From assembly GCA_023382135.1 (NCBI GenBank), contig JAMCQK010000157.1, positions 1 through 25,711 on the forward strand: 25,711 bases of DNA, written 5' to 3'. This document shows, piece by piece, positions 15,247 through 22,727 of the stretch. Source of the stretch: Deinococcus sp. GTDB taxonomy: Bacteria > Deinococcota > Deinococci > Deinococcales > Thermaceae. The position numbers and the translations under genes are program-made. The notes below the pieces were generated by a model. The model was not told the origin of the DNA and did no database searches. It was given only the letters and a program-made list of their open reading frames with translations. Position 1 is the stretch's first letter. Each line of letters begins with the position of its first letter.

Positions 15247-15561
15247 TGTCGGGCAGTTTAATCCCGCTGATCAGGGGCAGGGCCAAAAACAAGGCGCCTC
15301 GCCGAAGCGGGCTCACGGAACCGCAGCATCCCCAGCGCAGCTGCTCAGAGTGCGCTGGTGCTTACCCATACTGCGTAAGCGGTGCCGGTGGGAATCGAAC
15401 GGGCCACGATGGGTAAACACCGTGCTGGCCACGATGGCGACATCTGTCAAAGGCTGGGAACTAGGTGGGTAAACCAGTTGGTTAATTGAGGCCTTGAGGC
15501 CGATGGCCCAGCCAACCTCCAGAAACCCTGCGACAACAAAAGCACCCCCAGCACGACACAC
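15247..15561 (-). pseudogene. SMR-family (SugE/EmrE-like) multidrug transporter pseudogene
   Basis: Three frames on the - strand together spell a complete small multidrug resistance protein. From GTG 15561: RAGGAFVVAGFLEVGWAIGLK, with the membrane Glu of SMR helix 1, then TDVAIVASTVF. After a frameshift near 15410: RSIPTGTAYAVWVSTSAL, an in-frame TGA where the family has Gly, then AAALGML and EPASARR. After a second frameshift near 15290: LFLALPLISGIKL, the last helix. Known SMR proteins have AGLLEVGWAVGLK, PTGTAYAVW-GIGALGAALLGM and RLLFLALILAGI-GLKL in that order over about 105 residues. Two frameshifts and a stop make it non-functional. GGGAGGGG precedes the GTG, so it was once a real start. 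Confidence 0.8.
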
Positions 15562-15710
15562 CCCTCCCGCATGTCCTCTTATACTGACAAGGTACAGCGC
15601 ACATTTTGCAGGACCAGCCCTACAGACAGCCGTCTCAAGGGTATCGCATGAGTACGGGATAAGCAAAGACGGCCCGGGGAAGCACCCAGGACATTCACCA
15701 AAAACCCAAA

Positions 15711-16883
15711 TCAAGCCTGCGGGAAAACTTCAAAAATCCCCGCCGCGCCCATGCCCCCGCCAATACACATGGTCACCATTCCGGTCCCACCACCACGTCT
15801 AGCAAGTTCGTGAACCAGCTGTGTAGTAAGCTTGGCACCGGTGGCGCCAAGCGGGTGACCAAGCGCAATCGCACCGCCATTAACGTTAACCTTCTCTTCT
15901 TTCATCCCGAGGTCGCGCATCACCGCAAGCACCTGTGCCGCAAAGGCCTCGTTGAACTCAATCAAGTTAATTTGGTCCAGCGAGATCCCCGCGCGAGCCA
16001 AAGCTTTTGGCACCGCCTTGGCCGGGCCTACACCCATCACATCCGGCTCAACGCCCGCGACCGCAAACGTCACAAACCTTGCCAGTGGTTTAAGACCCAG
16101 CTCTCTGGCCCTGTCAGCACTCATCATCAAGACCGCCGCGGCGCCATCCGAATATGGTGACGCGTTTCCTGCTGTCACACTGCCACCTTCCCTGAACGCG
16201 GGTTTTAGCTTGGCTAACCGCTCCAGGTTGGTATCCACACGCGGGAGTTCGTCCTTTACAAAAGGAACTTCCGAGACTTGTTTCTTGCTGCCCCTCCACA
16301 CCACTTGTTTAACCGGAACGGGGACGATCTCTGTGTCAAACTTGCCCCCGGCCTGGGCCTTCAGAGCATTCTGATGGCTCCGATAGGCCCATCTGTCCTG
16401 GTCTTCACGGCTGATGTTCCAGCGCTCGGCCACGCGTTCGGCAGTGTATCCCATGCCGATGTACGCTTCGGCCATTTCAGGATGAAGCTGCGTGTGAAAG
16501 CCAGACATGGGAACCTGGCTCATCATCTCTACACCGCCCGCGAGCACCACATCGGCCATGCCAGTCATGATGGACTGGGCGGCCATTGCAACAGTCTGCA
16601 GGCCAGACGAGCAGAAACGGTTGATGGTCGCACCCGCCACCTCCACAGGGAACCCCGCGCGAAGAAGCGAGAGTCTTGCCACGTTGAGACCTTGGGAAGC
16701 CTCGGGCATGGCACAGCCCCAAAGCACGTCCTCGAGGAGTCTGGGGTCAGCCTTAGCGCGCTCCACAGCGGCCTTCATCACGGTTGCGGAAAGGTCGATA
16801 GGGTGCACGGAGGCAAGAGCACCATCTTTCTTACCGCGTCCGACTGCGCTTCGTACCGCGCTAACAATAACGGCGTCCTTCAT
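15711..16883 (-). CDS. fadA: Acetyl-CoA C-acyltransferase (3-ketoacyl-CoA thiolase)
   Basis: A 390-residue thiolase cleaving 3-ketoacyl-CoA with CoA to acetyl-CoA and a shortened acyl-CoA, the last step of beta-oxidation. The nucleophilic cysteine is in NRFCSSGLQTVAMAAQSI (Cys91). The catalytic His is in GGAIALGHPLGATGA, and the second Cys is in VTMCIGGGMGAAG. The frame is open upstream, but ATG 16883 is chosen because AAGAGGAGAA precedes it and the protein then begins MKDAVIVSAVRSAVGR. It follows fadN on the same strand with a 224-bp gap that contains a repeat. Biosynthetic acetoacetyl-CoA thiolase is the alternative; the fadN and fadE context argues for degradation. Confidence 0.93.
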   Translation of the reverse strand: MKDAVIVSAVRSAVGRGKKDGALASVHPIDLSATVMKAAVERAKADPRLLEDVLWGCAMPEASQGLNVARLSLLRAGFPVEVAGATINRFCSSGLQTVAMAAQSIMTGMADVVLAGGVEMMSQVPMSGFHTQLHPEMAEAYIGMGYTAERVAERWNISREDQDRWAYRSHQNALKAQAGGKFDTEIVPVPVKQVVWRGSKKQVSEVPFVKDELPRVDTNLERLAKLKPAFREGGSVTAGNASPYSDGAAAVLMMSADRARELGLKPLARFVTFAVAGVEPDVMGVGPAKAVPKALARAGISLDQINLIEFNEAFAAQVLAVMRDLGMKEEKVNVNGGAIALGHPLGATGAKLTTQLVHELARRGGGTGMVTMCIGGGMGAAGIFEVFPQA

Positions 16884-16935
16884 CGGGTTCTCCTCTTTTG
16901 AGTATCGAGTGGGCGGCACCGTGCGCCGCGTCCTA

Positions 16936-17026
16936 TCATCCCGAGCGAAGCGGCCAGCTGTAGGCCAGTATTCTGGAACATCTCACTGGCTCTGGCGGAA
17001 GATGCTTTGCTGCGCTCAGCATGACA
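16936..17026. repeat. Dispersed palindromic repeat between fadN and fadA
   Basis: The ends are TCATCCCGAGCGAAGC (from 16936) and GCTGCGCTCAGCATGACA (to about 17026), which are imperfect inverted copies of each other. This is the familiar non-coding repeat form 'TCATYCYGAGCGMAGC', seen in many bacterial genomes. It interrupts the fadN-fadA spacing without an ORF. Confidence 0.6.
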
Positions 17027-17107
17027 ACCTCGTAGCTGCGCAATCAGTAGAGATTCGAGAGTTCTAGCAAGGTATGCGCTCATGTTTATCCTCTTTCCCG
17101 CTCATCC

Positions 17108-19402
17108 CTAGTTTCTAAGTGGTTTGCCGGTTTTCAAGGTGTGGGCGATCCGCTCCTGTGTTTTCCTGGTGCCCAACAGCTTCAAGAACGCTTCGCGCTC
17201 GAGGTCCAATATGTCTTGCTCGGTGACTTCTCGCGACGGGCCATCCCCTCCCGTGAGCACGTAAGCAAGCTCCTGCCCAATTCTCACGTCGTGCTCGGAT
17301 GCTTGCCCCGCCTCTTGGAACTGCCAGAGCGCATAACGCAGGTTGCCTAAACCGTCGGCACCGAGTGCGCGGATTTTCATCGGCAACTGCGGCAGGTAAT
17401 CTGGCGCGAGGCCGAGCACACAGGCTTTGGCATCGGCAATTTGGCGGTCGCGGTTCATGGAGATACGGTCGCCGTGGCGCAAAAAACCCATATTTTTGGC
17501 TTCCAAAGCGCTAGTAGAGGTTTGAGCCAGGGCGATCATCTGAAAAGCGCGGCGCACGGCCTCGAAGAAGTCGGCTTGCTCGTAGGCCTCAAGCTCTTTA
17601 GTGAACCGGAAGAGCATTTCCTTGGTGCCGCCACCAGCGGGAATTAGGCCAACGCCGACCTCAACCAGCCCCATATACAGTTCCGCGTGAGCCTGGACTC
17701 TGTCGGCGTGCAAGGTGAACTCCGCCCCGCCGCCCAGCGTCAGACCAAAAGGCGCGATGATCACCGGAAAAGGCGATTGGCGAAGCCGCATTGCAGTGTT
17801 CTGAAACTGCATGGTGGCCATGTTAAGCGTGTCCCAGTCAGCTTCCTGCGCAACTGACAAAACGAGCGCCAGGTTCGCGCCAGCGGTGAAGGTACGCGGG
17901 TCTTCGTGGCCAATTACCAGGCCCGCGTAGTTGTTCGCCTCGATCCAGTCAAGGGCTTTGTTGAGATCGCGCACAAGGCCGTCGCCCAGTGTGCCCATCT
18001 TGGTGCGGAACTCGAAAAGGGCCACGCCATCGCTCAGGTCGACCAGTGCCGAGTCTTTGGTTTCGGATAGAACTTTGCCGGAAGATTTTAGTGGGGCAAG
18101 CGCGATGGTGTCGGTTCGAACGGGGATGGATCGGTACGAGCCATCAAAACCGAGCAGCTTCCCGTGTTTGTAGAAACTGTCTTTGGTCTTTTTCAGTAGG
18201 TCGGGCTCAGCCAGCTTGTGCTCGGAGAAAATCTGCCGCACGGTGTCTAATCCGACAGCATCCATATTCTTAAAAGGTCCCTCTTGCCAGCCGAACCCCC
18301 ACTCCAAAGCGTGATCGACCGCCGTAATGTCGTAAGCAATTTCTGGAGCCTTGGAAAGGGTGTAGTGTGCGGTCACCGCAAATAGCTTGCGCATAAATTC
18401 GCCGTGTTTACCGGAAAGCTTGAGTACTCCGCGCAGTTTTTCGGCAAGCGGGGCGTCCTTCAAAGCGCCAAGCTCAGCGGTTCTGAGTTTTTCTTGGGGT
18501 TGGTACTCACCGGTTTTGTAATCGAGCGTGAGAATGTCTTTTCCTTGACGCTTGTAAAAACCGACACCGGTCTTTTCGCCCAGCGCACCCTTGGCAATCA
18601 GATCCAGAACCCACGCCGGTATTGAGAAATCTTCACCTGTGGTGTGTGCCAGTTCCTCGGATACCAGCTTGAGCACATCGAGACCGGTAAGGTCGGCGGT
18701 GCGAAAGGTGGCCGAGTTTGGCCGACCGAGCAAAGGACCGGTAAGGGCGTCGACTTCGTCAATAGTCAGGCCAAACTCCTCCATGATGCGGATGGCCTGG
18801 ATCATGCCGTAGACGCCCAAGCGGTTGGCGATAAAACCGGGGACGTCCTTGGCGAGCACGATACCTTTGCCTAAAATCCGTTCACCAAAGTCTTTGATCA
18901 GTTCAACCACCTTCGGGTCGGTTTCGGGTGTGGGGATGACTTCCAACAAATGCAAGTAGCGCGGCGGGTTGAAAAAATGGGTTCCTAGAAAGCGCTTTTT
19001 GAAGGCTTCGGAGCGGCCCTCGAGCAGGGTTTTCATAGGGATACCAGAGGTGTTGGAGGAGATGACAGTGGTGGGCCTTAGAGTGGATTCAAGCTTTGAA
19101 TATAGTTCGCGCTTGGGTTCAACTTTTTCTATGATGGCCTCGATCACCCAGTCGCAGTCGGAAAGTTTTTTGAGGTCGTCCTCGGTGTTACCGGTTTCAA
19201 TGAGCGAGACGCGGGCCTTGTCCATGAAGGACGCGGGCTTGGACTTTTGCGCCCGTTCCAAACCCTTTTTCACCACTTCGTTGCGGTCGTCTTTGCCAGG
19301 TATGTCCAGAAGAACCACTGGCACTCCGGCAGAGGCTGACAGGGCGGCGATGCCCGCACCCATAGTCCCCGCGCCCACCACGCCGATTTTTTTGATGCGC
19401 AT
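17108..19402 (-). CDS. fadN: Bifunctional 3-hydroxyacyl-CoA dehydrogenase/enoyl-CoA hydratase (FadN type)
   Basis: A 764-residue fusion performing the two middle steps of beta-oxidation. The N-terminal Rossmann domain begins KIGVVGAGTMGAGIAALSASAG and carries the catalytic GTHFFNPPRYLHLLEVIPTPET (His142). A second dehydrogenase domain is near residues 190-390 (DVPGFIANRLGVYGM). The C-terminal crotonase domain (about 450-680) has TFTAGANLALV, GGGAEFTLHADR (Glu561) and GLVEVGVGLIPAGGGT (Glu581), so both hydratase glutamates are present. The order dehydrogenase then hydratase is that of Bacillus FadN and the reverse of E. coli FadB. ATG 19402 has AAGGAGGGG just upstream. It heads a fadN-fadA set and has its own FadR-like operator in the tail of the Nudix gene. 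Confidence 0.95.
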   Translation of the reverse strand: MRIKKIGVVGAGTMGAGIAALSASAGVPVVLLDIPGKDDRNEVVKKGLERAQKSKPASFMDKARVSLIETGNTEDDLKKLSDCDWVIEAIIEKVEPKRELYSKLESTLRPTTVISSNTSGIPMKTLLEGRSEAFKKRFLGTHFFNPPRYLHLLEVIPTPETDPKVVELIKDFGERILGKGIVLAKDVPGFIANRLGVYGMIQAIRIMEEFGLTIDEVDALTGPLLGRPNSATFRTADLTGLDVLKLVSEELAHTTGEDFSIPAWVLDLIAKGALGEKTGVGFYKRQGKDILTLDYKTGEYQPQEKLRTAELGALKDAPLAEKLRGVLKLSGKHGEFMRKLFAVTAHYTLSKAPEIAYDITAVDHALEWGFGWQEGPFKNMDAVGLDTVRQIFSEHKLAEPDLLKKTKDSFYKHGKLLGFDGSYRSIPVRTDTIALAPLKSSGKVLSETKDSALVDLSDGVALFEFRTKMGTLGDGLVRDLNKALDWIEANNYAGLVIGHEDPRTFTAGANLALVLSVAQEADWDTLNMATMQFQNTAMRLRQSPFPVIIAPFGLTLGGGAEFTLHADRVQAHAELYMGLVEVGVGLIPAGGGTKEMLFRFTKELEAYEQADFFEAVRRAFQMIALAQTSTSALEAKNMGFLRHGDRISMNRDRQIADAKACVLGLAPDYLPQLPMKIRALGADGLGNLRYALWQFQEAGQASEHDVRIGQELAYVLTGGDGPSREVTEQDILDLEREAFLKLLGTRKTQERIAHTLKTGKPLRN

Positions 19403-19420
19403 TGCCCCTCCTTGAAAACT

Positions 19421-19464
19421 TTATACCGAGTCAAAGCTTATATCCGTGCTTCCGCTTCTGTCTA
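19421..19464 (-). promoter_or_regulatory. fadN promoter with FadR-like operator
   Basis: On the - strand TAGACA (19459-19464), a 16-base spacer, TATAAG (19437-19442), one C and then TTTGACTCGGTATAA (19421-19435). The layout is the same as at fadE, including the 1-base gap between -10 and operator. The site fits the recalled Thermus FadR pattern TTRNACYNRGTNYAA at all but one position. It lies wholly inside the 3' end of the Nudix coding sequence, whose last codons and TAA stop are part of the operator. Confidence 0.75.
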
Positions 19465-20029
19465 GCCAGCCGAGCACAATTTTCGACCAGTCTTCGAGTT
19501 GATGGTGCACCGCATGGATCTGTTCCAGCGAAGCAAGCTGCCCTTCTAGTTTGTCGGTCTCGGCCACGCGGGGCTCATCGTGCGCTTCAACCAGGAAAAC
19601 TACCCCCGCGTGCACTTGGCTCACCGCGTTGTCGTCTTGGACAATCAGCCCAACTGCCCGCGCCCGATAGCTTATAACACCGACTTCCTCGGCGATTTCT
19701 CTGCGTAAGCCGCCCAGCAGCGGATTCGTTCCGATATCTTCCGGATTAATGTGGCCACCCACACCGATGGTGAAGAGGTTGTGCAGCCTTGCCTCTCCCC
19801 CACCCCTGGTACGGCGCATCAGGAAAAACTTGTCTTGGTGAGCCAGCAAGGCGTAGGGGATGATTTGGCGGAAGGACGGGTCATTTTCGGCCTGGTCGCG
19901 GGGGATAAAGAAGCCTTCGGACTGGATGCTTGAAAGGAGAGCTTCCTCAAGGCACAGCAATTCTGCTCCGGCAGGCGGAAACTTATTTGCGGGTAACACG
20001 TAAACCTGCTCTTTCTTGTTCATCTTCAC
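19421..20029 (-). CDS. Nudix hydrolase
   Basis: About 202 residues. The Nudix box is GGHINPEDIGTNPLLGGLRREIAEEVGV, with the metal-binding REIAEEVG core and a small insertion before it that suits the GGH-N--D------GL-REI-EEV subgroup. An N-terminal extension (LLCLEEALLSSIQSEGFFIPRDQAENDPSFRQIIPYALLAHQDKFFLMRR) precedes it. The substrate, probably a nucleoside diphosphate derivative, cannot be read from the sequence. GTG 20029 is favoured because TAGGGT stands 6 bases above it (leaderless type); ATG 20023 and TTG 20032 are also possible. It lies upstream of fadN on the same strand and its 3' end doubles as the fadN promoter-operator. Confidence 0.85.
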   Translation of the reverse strand: MKMNKKEQVYVLPANKFPPAGAELLCLEEALLSSIQSEGFFIPRDQAENDPSFRQIIPYALLAHQDKFFLMRRTRGGGEARLHNLFTIGVGGHINPEDIGTNPLLGGLRREIAEEVGVISYRARAVGLIVQDDNAVSQVHAGVVFLVEAHDEPRVAETDKLEGQLASLEQIHAVHHQLEDWSKIVLGWLDRSGSTDISFDSV

Positions 20030-20130
20030 CAAGCTACCCTAGCCGCCAAACAATCAACTACACCCCGCTGTCACAGAAGTACTCGATATGCTCCCGCGGT
20101 ATACCCGAGCATGGTCCGGCCACCTTGCAG

Positions 20131-20146
20131 CGCGAAATATTTCGCG
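20131..20146. promoter_or_regulatory. 16-bp perfect palindrome, candidate operator
   Basis: CGCGAAATATTTCGCG reads identically on both strands over all 16 bases. It stands about 100 bp upstream of the Nudix gene, in DNA with no gene. The A/T centre and CGCG ends suit a dimeric repressor site; a cruciform or a chance palindrome is also possible. Confidence 0.45.
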
Positions 20147-20196
20147 AAGCCTGCCCAAAAAAGCCGAAGGGTTCGGGGCGACACTCACCTAAAATT

Positions 20197-20340
20197 GTCA
20201 TTCTGAGCACGGCCAGGAATCTCGTGCCACATCAGGGCAGGCAATGTCTCGTATTGGCCGTAAGTCTTTTCGGGGTATCAGCCACCTTTTCACGAGCCCC
20301 GAGACCCTTTACATTCGCTTCGTTCAAGGTCAGGGTGAGA
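20197..20340. repeat. Decayed dispersed repeat
   Basis: The left part GTCATTCTGAGCACGGCCAG followed by GAATCTCGTGCCACA, and the right part GAGACCC...TTCGCTTCGTTCAAGGTCAGGGTGAGA, resemble the ends of the widespread 'CATTCTGAGCG-AGCGAAGAATCTC ... CTTCGCTCAGGGTGACA' repeat, with substitutions. It is non-coding. Confidence 0.5.
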
Positions 20341-20560
20341 AACCTCGGCATCGGACCCTGTCTTGCTAGGGTGCTCTGCTACCGAGAAATCCCGCCGATG
20401 GAGTGAGGGATGAGAACCCTTGCGTACGCTCGGGATAGCAATTGGCAGAGGAGGCGTAGCCGAGGAATTCCCCTTTTGTTTTGAGAAGTTTTTTGAGAAG
20501 TATGCTTCCTGGCGTTACTGGGAGTGGTGCTCAAAGAATCAGACACTGCCTGGTCGTAGT

Positions 20561-20591
20561 CAAAAGGAAGCGGACCCCTTCGGGCCCGCTT
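20561..20591 (-). terminator. Terminator of the BMP/nucleoside transporter operon
   Basis: On the - strand a 10-bp stem AAGCGGGCCC / GGGTCCGCTT (one G-U pair) closes the loop GAAG and is followed by CCTTTTG. It lies about 40 bases after the stop of the substrate-binding protein gene. Confidence 0.85.
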
Positions 20592-20628
20592 TGTTCTTGT
20601 CTTCTACAAGCTACATCCCGCCGCCAAA

Positions 20629-21774
20629 TTATTTCGGTTCATTGGGCCAGGCACCCACAATGCCAGGGGCTGCCCACTCCATGGAGTTAAGTTCGCCGAT
20701 GGACATGATCTTTCCCGGTGCCACGCGCACTACGCCGTTCCTATCTTTGATAGGCCCGGTGAACGGGTCGAAGGTGGGTTTGGCCTGGGCCATGGCCTTC
20801 CAACGGCTCATCACCAGATCGTAAACCGAAACCGTCTTGCCGGTAAGCCGGTCCTTGACCATCTTGGCCTTGAGCGCCGGGATGTACTTGGGGTTGATGG
20901 GCATGCCCGCCTGGCCACCCATTTCAACCGCCTTTTCACCCAACAGCCACCAGTAGTCCACCTTCTCCAGGTTCTTGTTGGTATAGGTGCCATTATGGAC
21001 CTTGGTCAGGAAGTCGATGTAGATCTTGTCCCAGTGCACCAGCTGCCCGGAGACCACGTAGTCCGGGGCGAACTTGTGCATGGGAGAGTAGTGGCTGAAA
21101 CTCATCAGCTTCTTCTTGGCTGCGGTCTGGATAACGGAAGGCGAGTCTTCGGTAAAGGCAAAGATGTCATTGCCCTCAGCAATCAGTGCCTCGGTGGCCT
21201 CACTGGCCTTGGCTGGGTCGTACCAGGCATTGATCCACTTGACGTTGACGCTGGCCTGAGGGTTCACCTCGCGGATTCCGAGCGCAAAGGCTGAGATGTG
21301 GCGTTTGAGCTCGGGGATAGGGAAAGCCCCCACGTAACCAATTTTGCCGCTCTTGGTCAAAGCGCCCGCAACCAGGCCGTTGAGGTAATAAATCTGGTAG
21401 AAGTCGGCCATGTAGGTGGCCATGTTGGGAGCGCGCTTGAAGCCGGAGGCATGGGCGAAGATGACATCCGGGTACTTCTTAGCGGCCTCGAGGGTGCCAT
21501 CCATAAACCCAAAGCTGGTAGTGAAGATGACCTTGCAGCCTTCCTGCACAAACTTGTCGATGAATGGTCCGGCCTGGGCCTCCGGCACCGATTCCACAAA
21601 CTTGGTCTCGAGCCACGGTAGGGCTTTCTCCGCCAGCCGGCGGCCCTCGTCGTGGGCGTTGGTCCAGCCGTAGTCGCCCACGGGGCCCACGTAAATAAAG
21701 CAGGCCTTGAGCTTTTCGGTCTGCGCAAAACCCAGGTTGGCCAAAACTGCCGCTATAAATAACCATCTCTTCAT
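20629..21774 (-). CDS. bmpA: BMP-family ABC transporter substrate-binding protein
   Basis: A 381-residue exported protein of the BMP/PnrA family, which binds purine nucleosides in characterised members. A signal peptide MKRWLFIAAVLANLGFAQ has no lipobox cysteine, so the protein is probably free in the periplasm rather than a lipoprotein. Family blocks follow: KACFIYVGPVGDYGWTNAHDEGRR, VIFTTSFGFMDGTLEAAKKYPDVIFAHASGF, NMATYMADFYQIYYLNGLVAGALTKSGKIGYVGAFPIPE and WINAWYDPAKASEATEALIAEGNDIFAF. ATG 21774 has AAGGGGGGAAA upstream. It is the last gene of the cluster, after a 98-bp gap in which an extra promoter is possible. The exact ligand is not determined. Confidence 0.9.
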   Translation of the reverse strand: MKRWLFIAAVLANLGFAQTEKLKACFIYVGPVGDYGWTNAHDEGRRLAEKALPWLETKFVESVPEAQAGPFIDKFVQEGCKVIFTTSFGFMDGTLEAAKKYPDVIFAHASGFKRAPNMATYMADFYQIYYLNGLVAGALTKSGKIGYVGAFPIPELKRHISAFALGIREVNPQASVNVKWINAWYDPAKASEATEALIAEGNDIFAFTEDSPSVIQTAAKKKLMSFSHYSPMHKFAPDYVVSGQLVHWDKIYIDFLTKVHNGTYTNKNLEKVDYWWLLGEKAVEMGGQAGMPINPKYIPALKAKMVKDRLTGKTVSVYDLVMSRWKAMAQAKPTFDPFTGPIKDRNGVVRVAPGKIMSIGELNSMEWAAPGIVGAWPNEPK

Positions 21775-21872
21775 AGGTTTCCCCCCTTGTTATTTTCCCT
21801 TGCCGGTATTCTATCCGCAACTTTGGAGCACAAGCTCTGGTGTGAGCGGGATATTTGGAACTACTCAGTAAC

Positions 21873-22727
21873 TTACCGTGTCCCCCGCTCGTATGGAAGA
21901 CCCAGGCCCTCGGGGGCGTTACCTTGCCTGCGGCGAAGAGCCGCCAGCGTGAGCACCACAATAACCAGCAGGTACGGCAGCGCAAGCAACATTTCAGAAG
22001 GTAGCCTTCCTTGCAGCCTAAACGCCAGGTGGTACAGGAGGCCAAAGAAGAAGGCGCCGAAGACCGCCCGGATTGACTCCCATGCAACAAAAATGGTCAG
22101 CGCTACGGCAATCCAGCCGAGACCCGAGGTCATACCGTCGCTCCAGGAAGGCCGGTAGGCCAAGGAGAGAAACGCGCCCGCCAGCCCCGCCATCATGCCG
22201 CCAAAAATGGTGGCCCCGTAGCGCACCAGGTAGACCTCGAGGCCCAAGGCATCGGCGGCAGCAGGATTTTCCCCCACCGAGCGGACCACCAGCCCGGTGC
22301 GGGTGAAGTAGAGCACTAGCCAGATGACAATTGATAGCACAACGGCGGCCCAAGTAAACCCCGTCTCCGCAAGTGGGTGTTCAAGTGGAGCCCCCACGTA
22401 CTTGTTGCCGAGCAGGCCAGAGAGCCCCAGGCCCAACATGGTGAGCGCCAGGCCAGAAACAAACTGGTTCGCCCGCAAGTTCACCGAGACAAACGCATGG
22501 GCGCTGGCGGCGATCCCGCCCGCCAGGACTCCCGCCACCACGCCCAAAAAGGGGTTTCCCGAAGTTTGGGCCGCCGCGAAGGCGGCGAGCGCGCCCACAG
22601 CCATCATGCCTTCCACACCGAGATTTACTACGCCGGCCCGCTCCACCACCACTTCACCCAAGGCCGCCAGCAAAATAGGCGTTCCAAATGCCATGGCGCG
22701 GGCAAGGGCGGAAAAGATCTCTTCCAT
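21873..22727 (-). CDS. Nucleoside-type ABC transporter permease 2
   Basis: A 284-residue inner-membrane protein of the BPD_transp_2 family: IFSALARAMAFGTPILLAALGEVVVERAGVVNLGVEGMMAVGALAAF, with the VNLGVEGMM signature, then repeated hydrophobic helices (WAAVVLSIVIWLVLYF and others) and the coupling-helix region VGENPAAADALGL. It is the second of the two unlike permeases that flank BMP-type transporters. ATG 22727 directly abuts the TAA of permease 1 and has AGGAGG 7 bases upstream, so translation is coupled. Confidence 0.92.
   Translation of the reverse strand: MEEIFSALARAMAFGTPILLAALGEVVVERAGVVNLGVEGMMAVGALAAFAAAQTSGNPFLGVVAGVLAGGIAASAHAFVSVNLRANQFVSGLALTMLGLGLSGLLGNKYVGAPLEHPLAETGFTWAAVVLSIVIWLVLYFTRTGLVVRSVGENPAAADALGLEVYLVRYGATIFGGMMAGLAGAFLSLAYRPSWSDGMTSGLGWIAVALTIFVAWESIRAVFGAFFFGLLYHLAFRLQGRLPSEMLLALPYLLVIVVLTLAALRRRQGNAPEGLGLPYERGTR

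Larger units (their letters stand above)
20033..20560. other. Non-coding stretch between the BMP-transporter terminator and the Nudix gene
   Basis: About 530 bp with no convincing gene; open frames here have no recognisable family. It contains a 16-bp perfect palindrome (20131-20146), a decayed dispersed repeat (20197-20340) and a short direct repeat, TTTTGAGAAG twice near 20480-20500. No tRNA or other RNA gene was recognised. Confidence 0.5.

Noticed and set aside
15381..15410. tRNA-like 3' half (GTTCGATTCCCACCGGCACC on the - strand)
   Set aside because: The T-stem does not pair, and the bases are explained as codons for RSIPTGTA of the SMR pseudogene.
15582..15596. Possible third FadR-like site upstream of the SMR pseudogene (CAGTATAAG)
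   Set aside because: Only one half-site matches; the other half lacks the conserved AC and TT.
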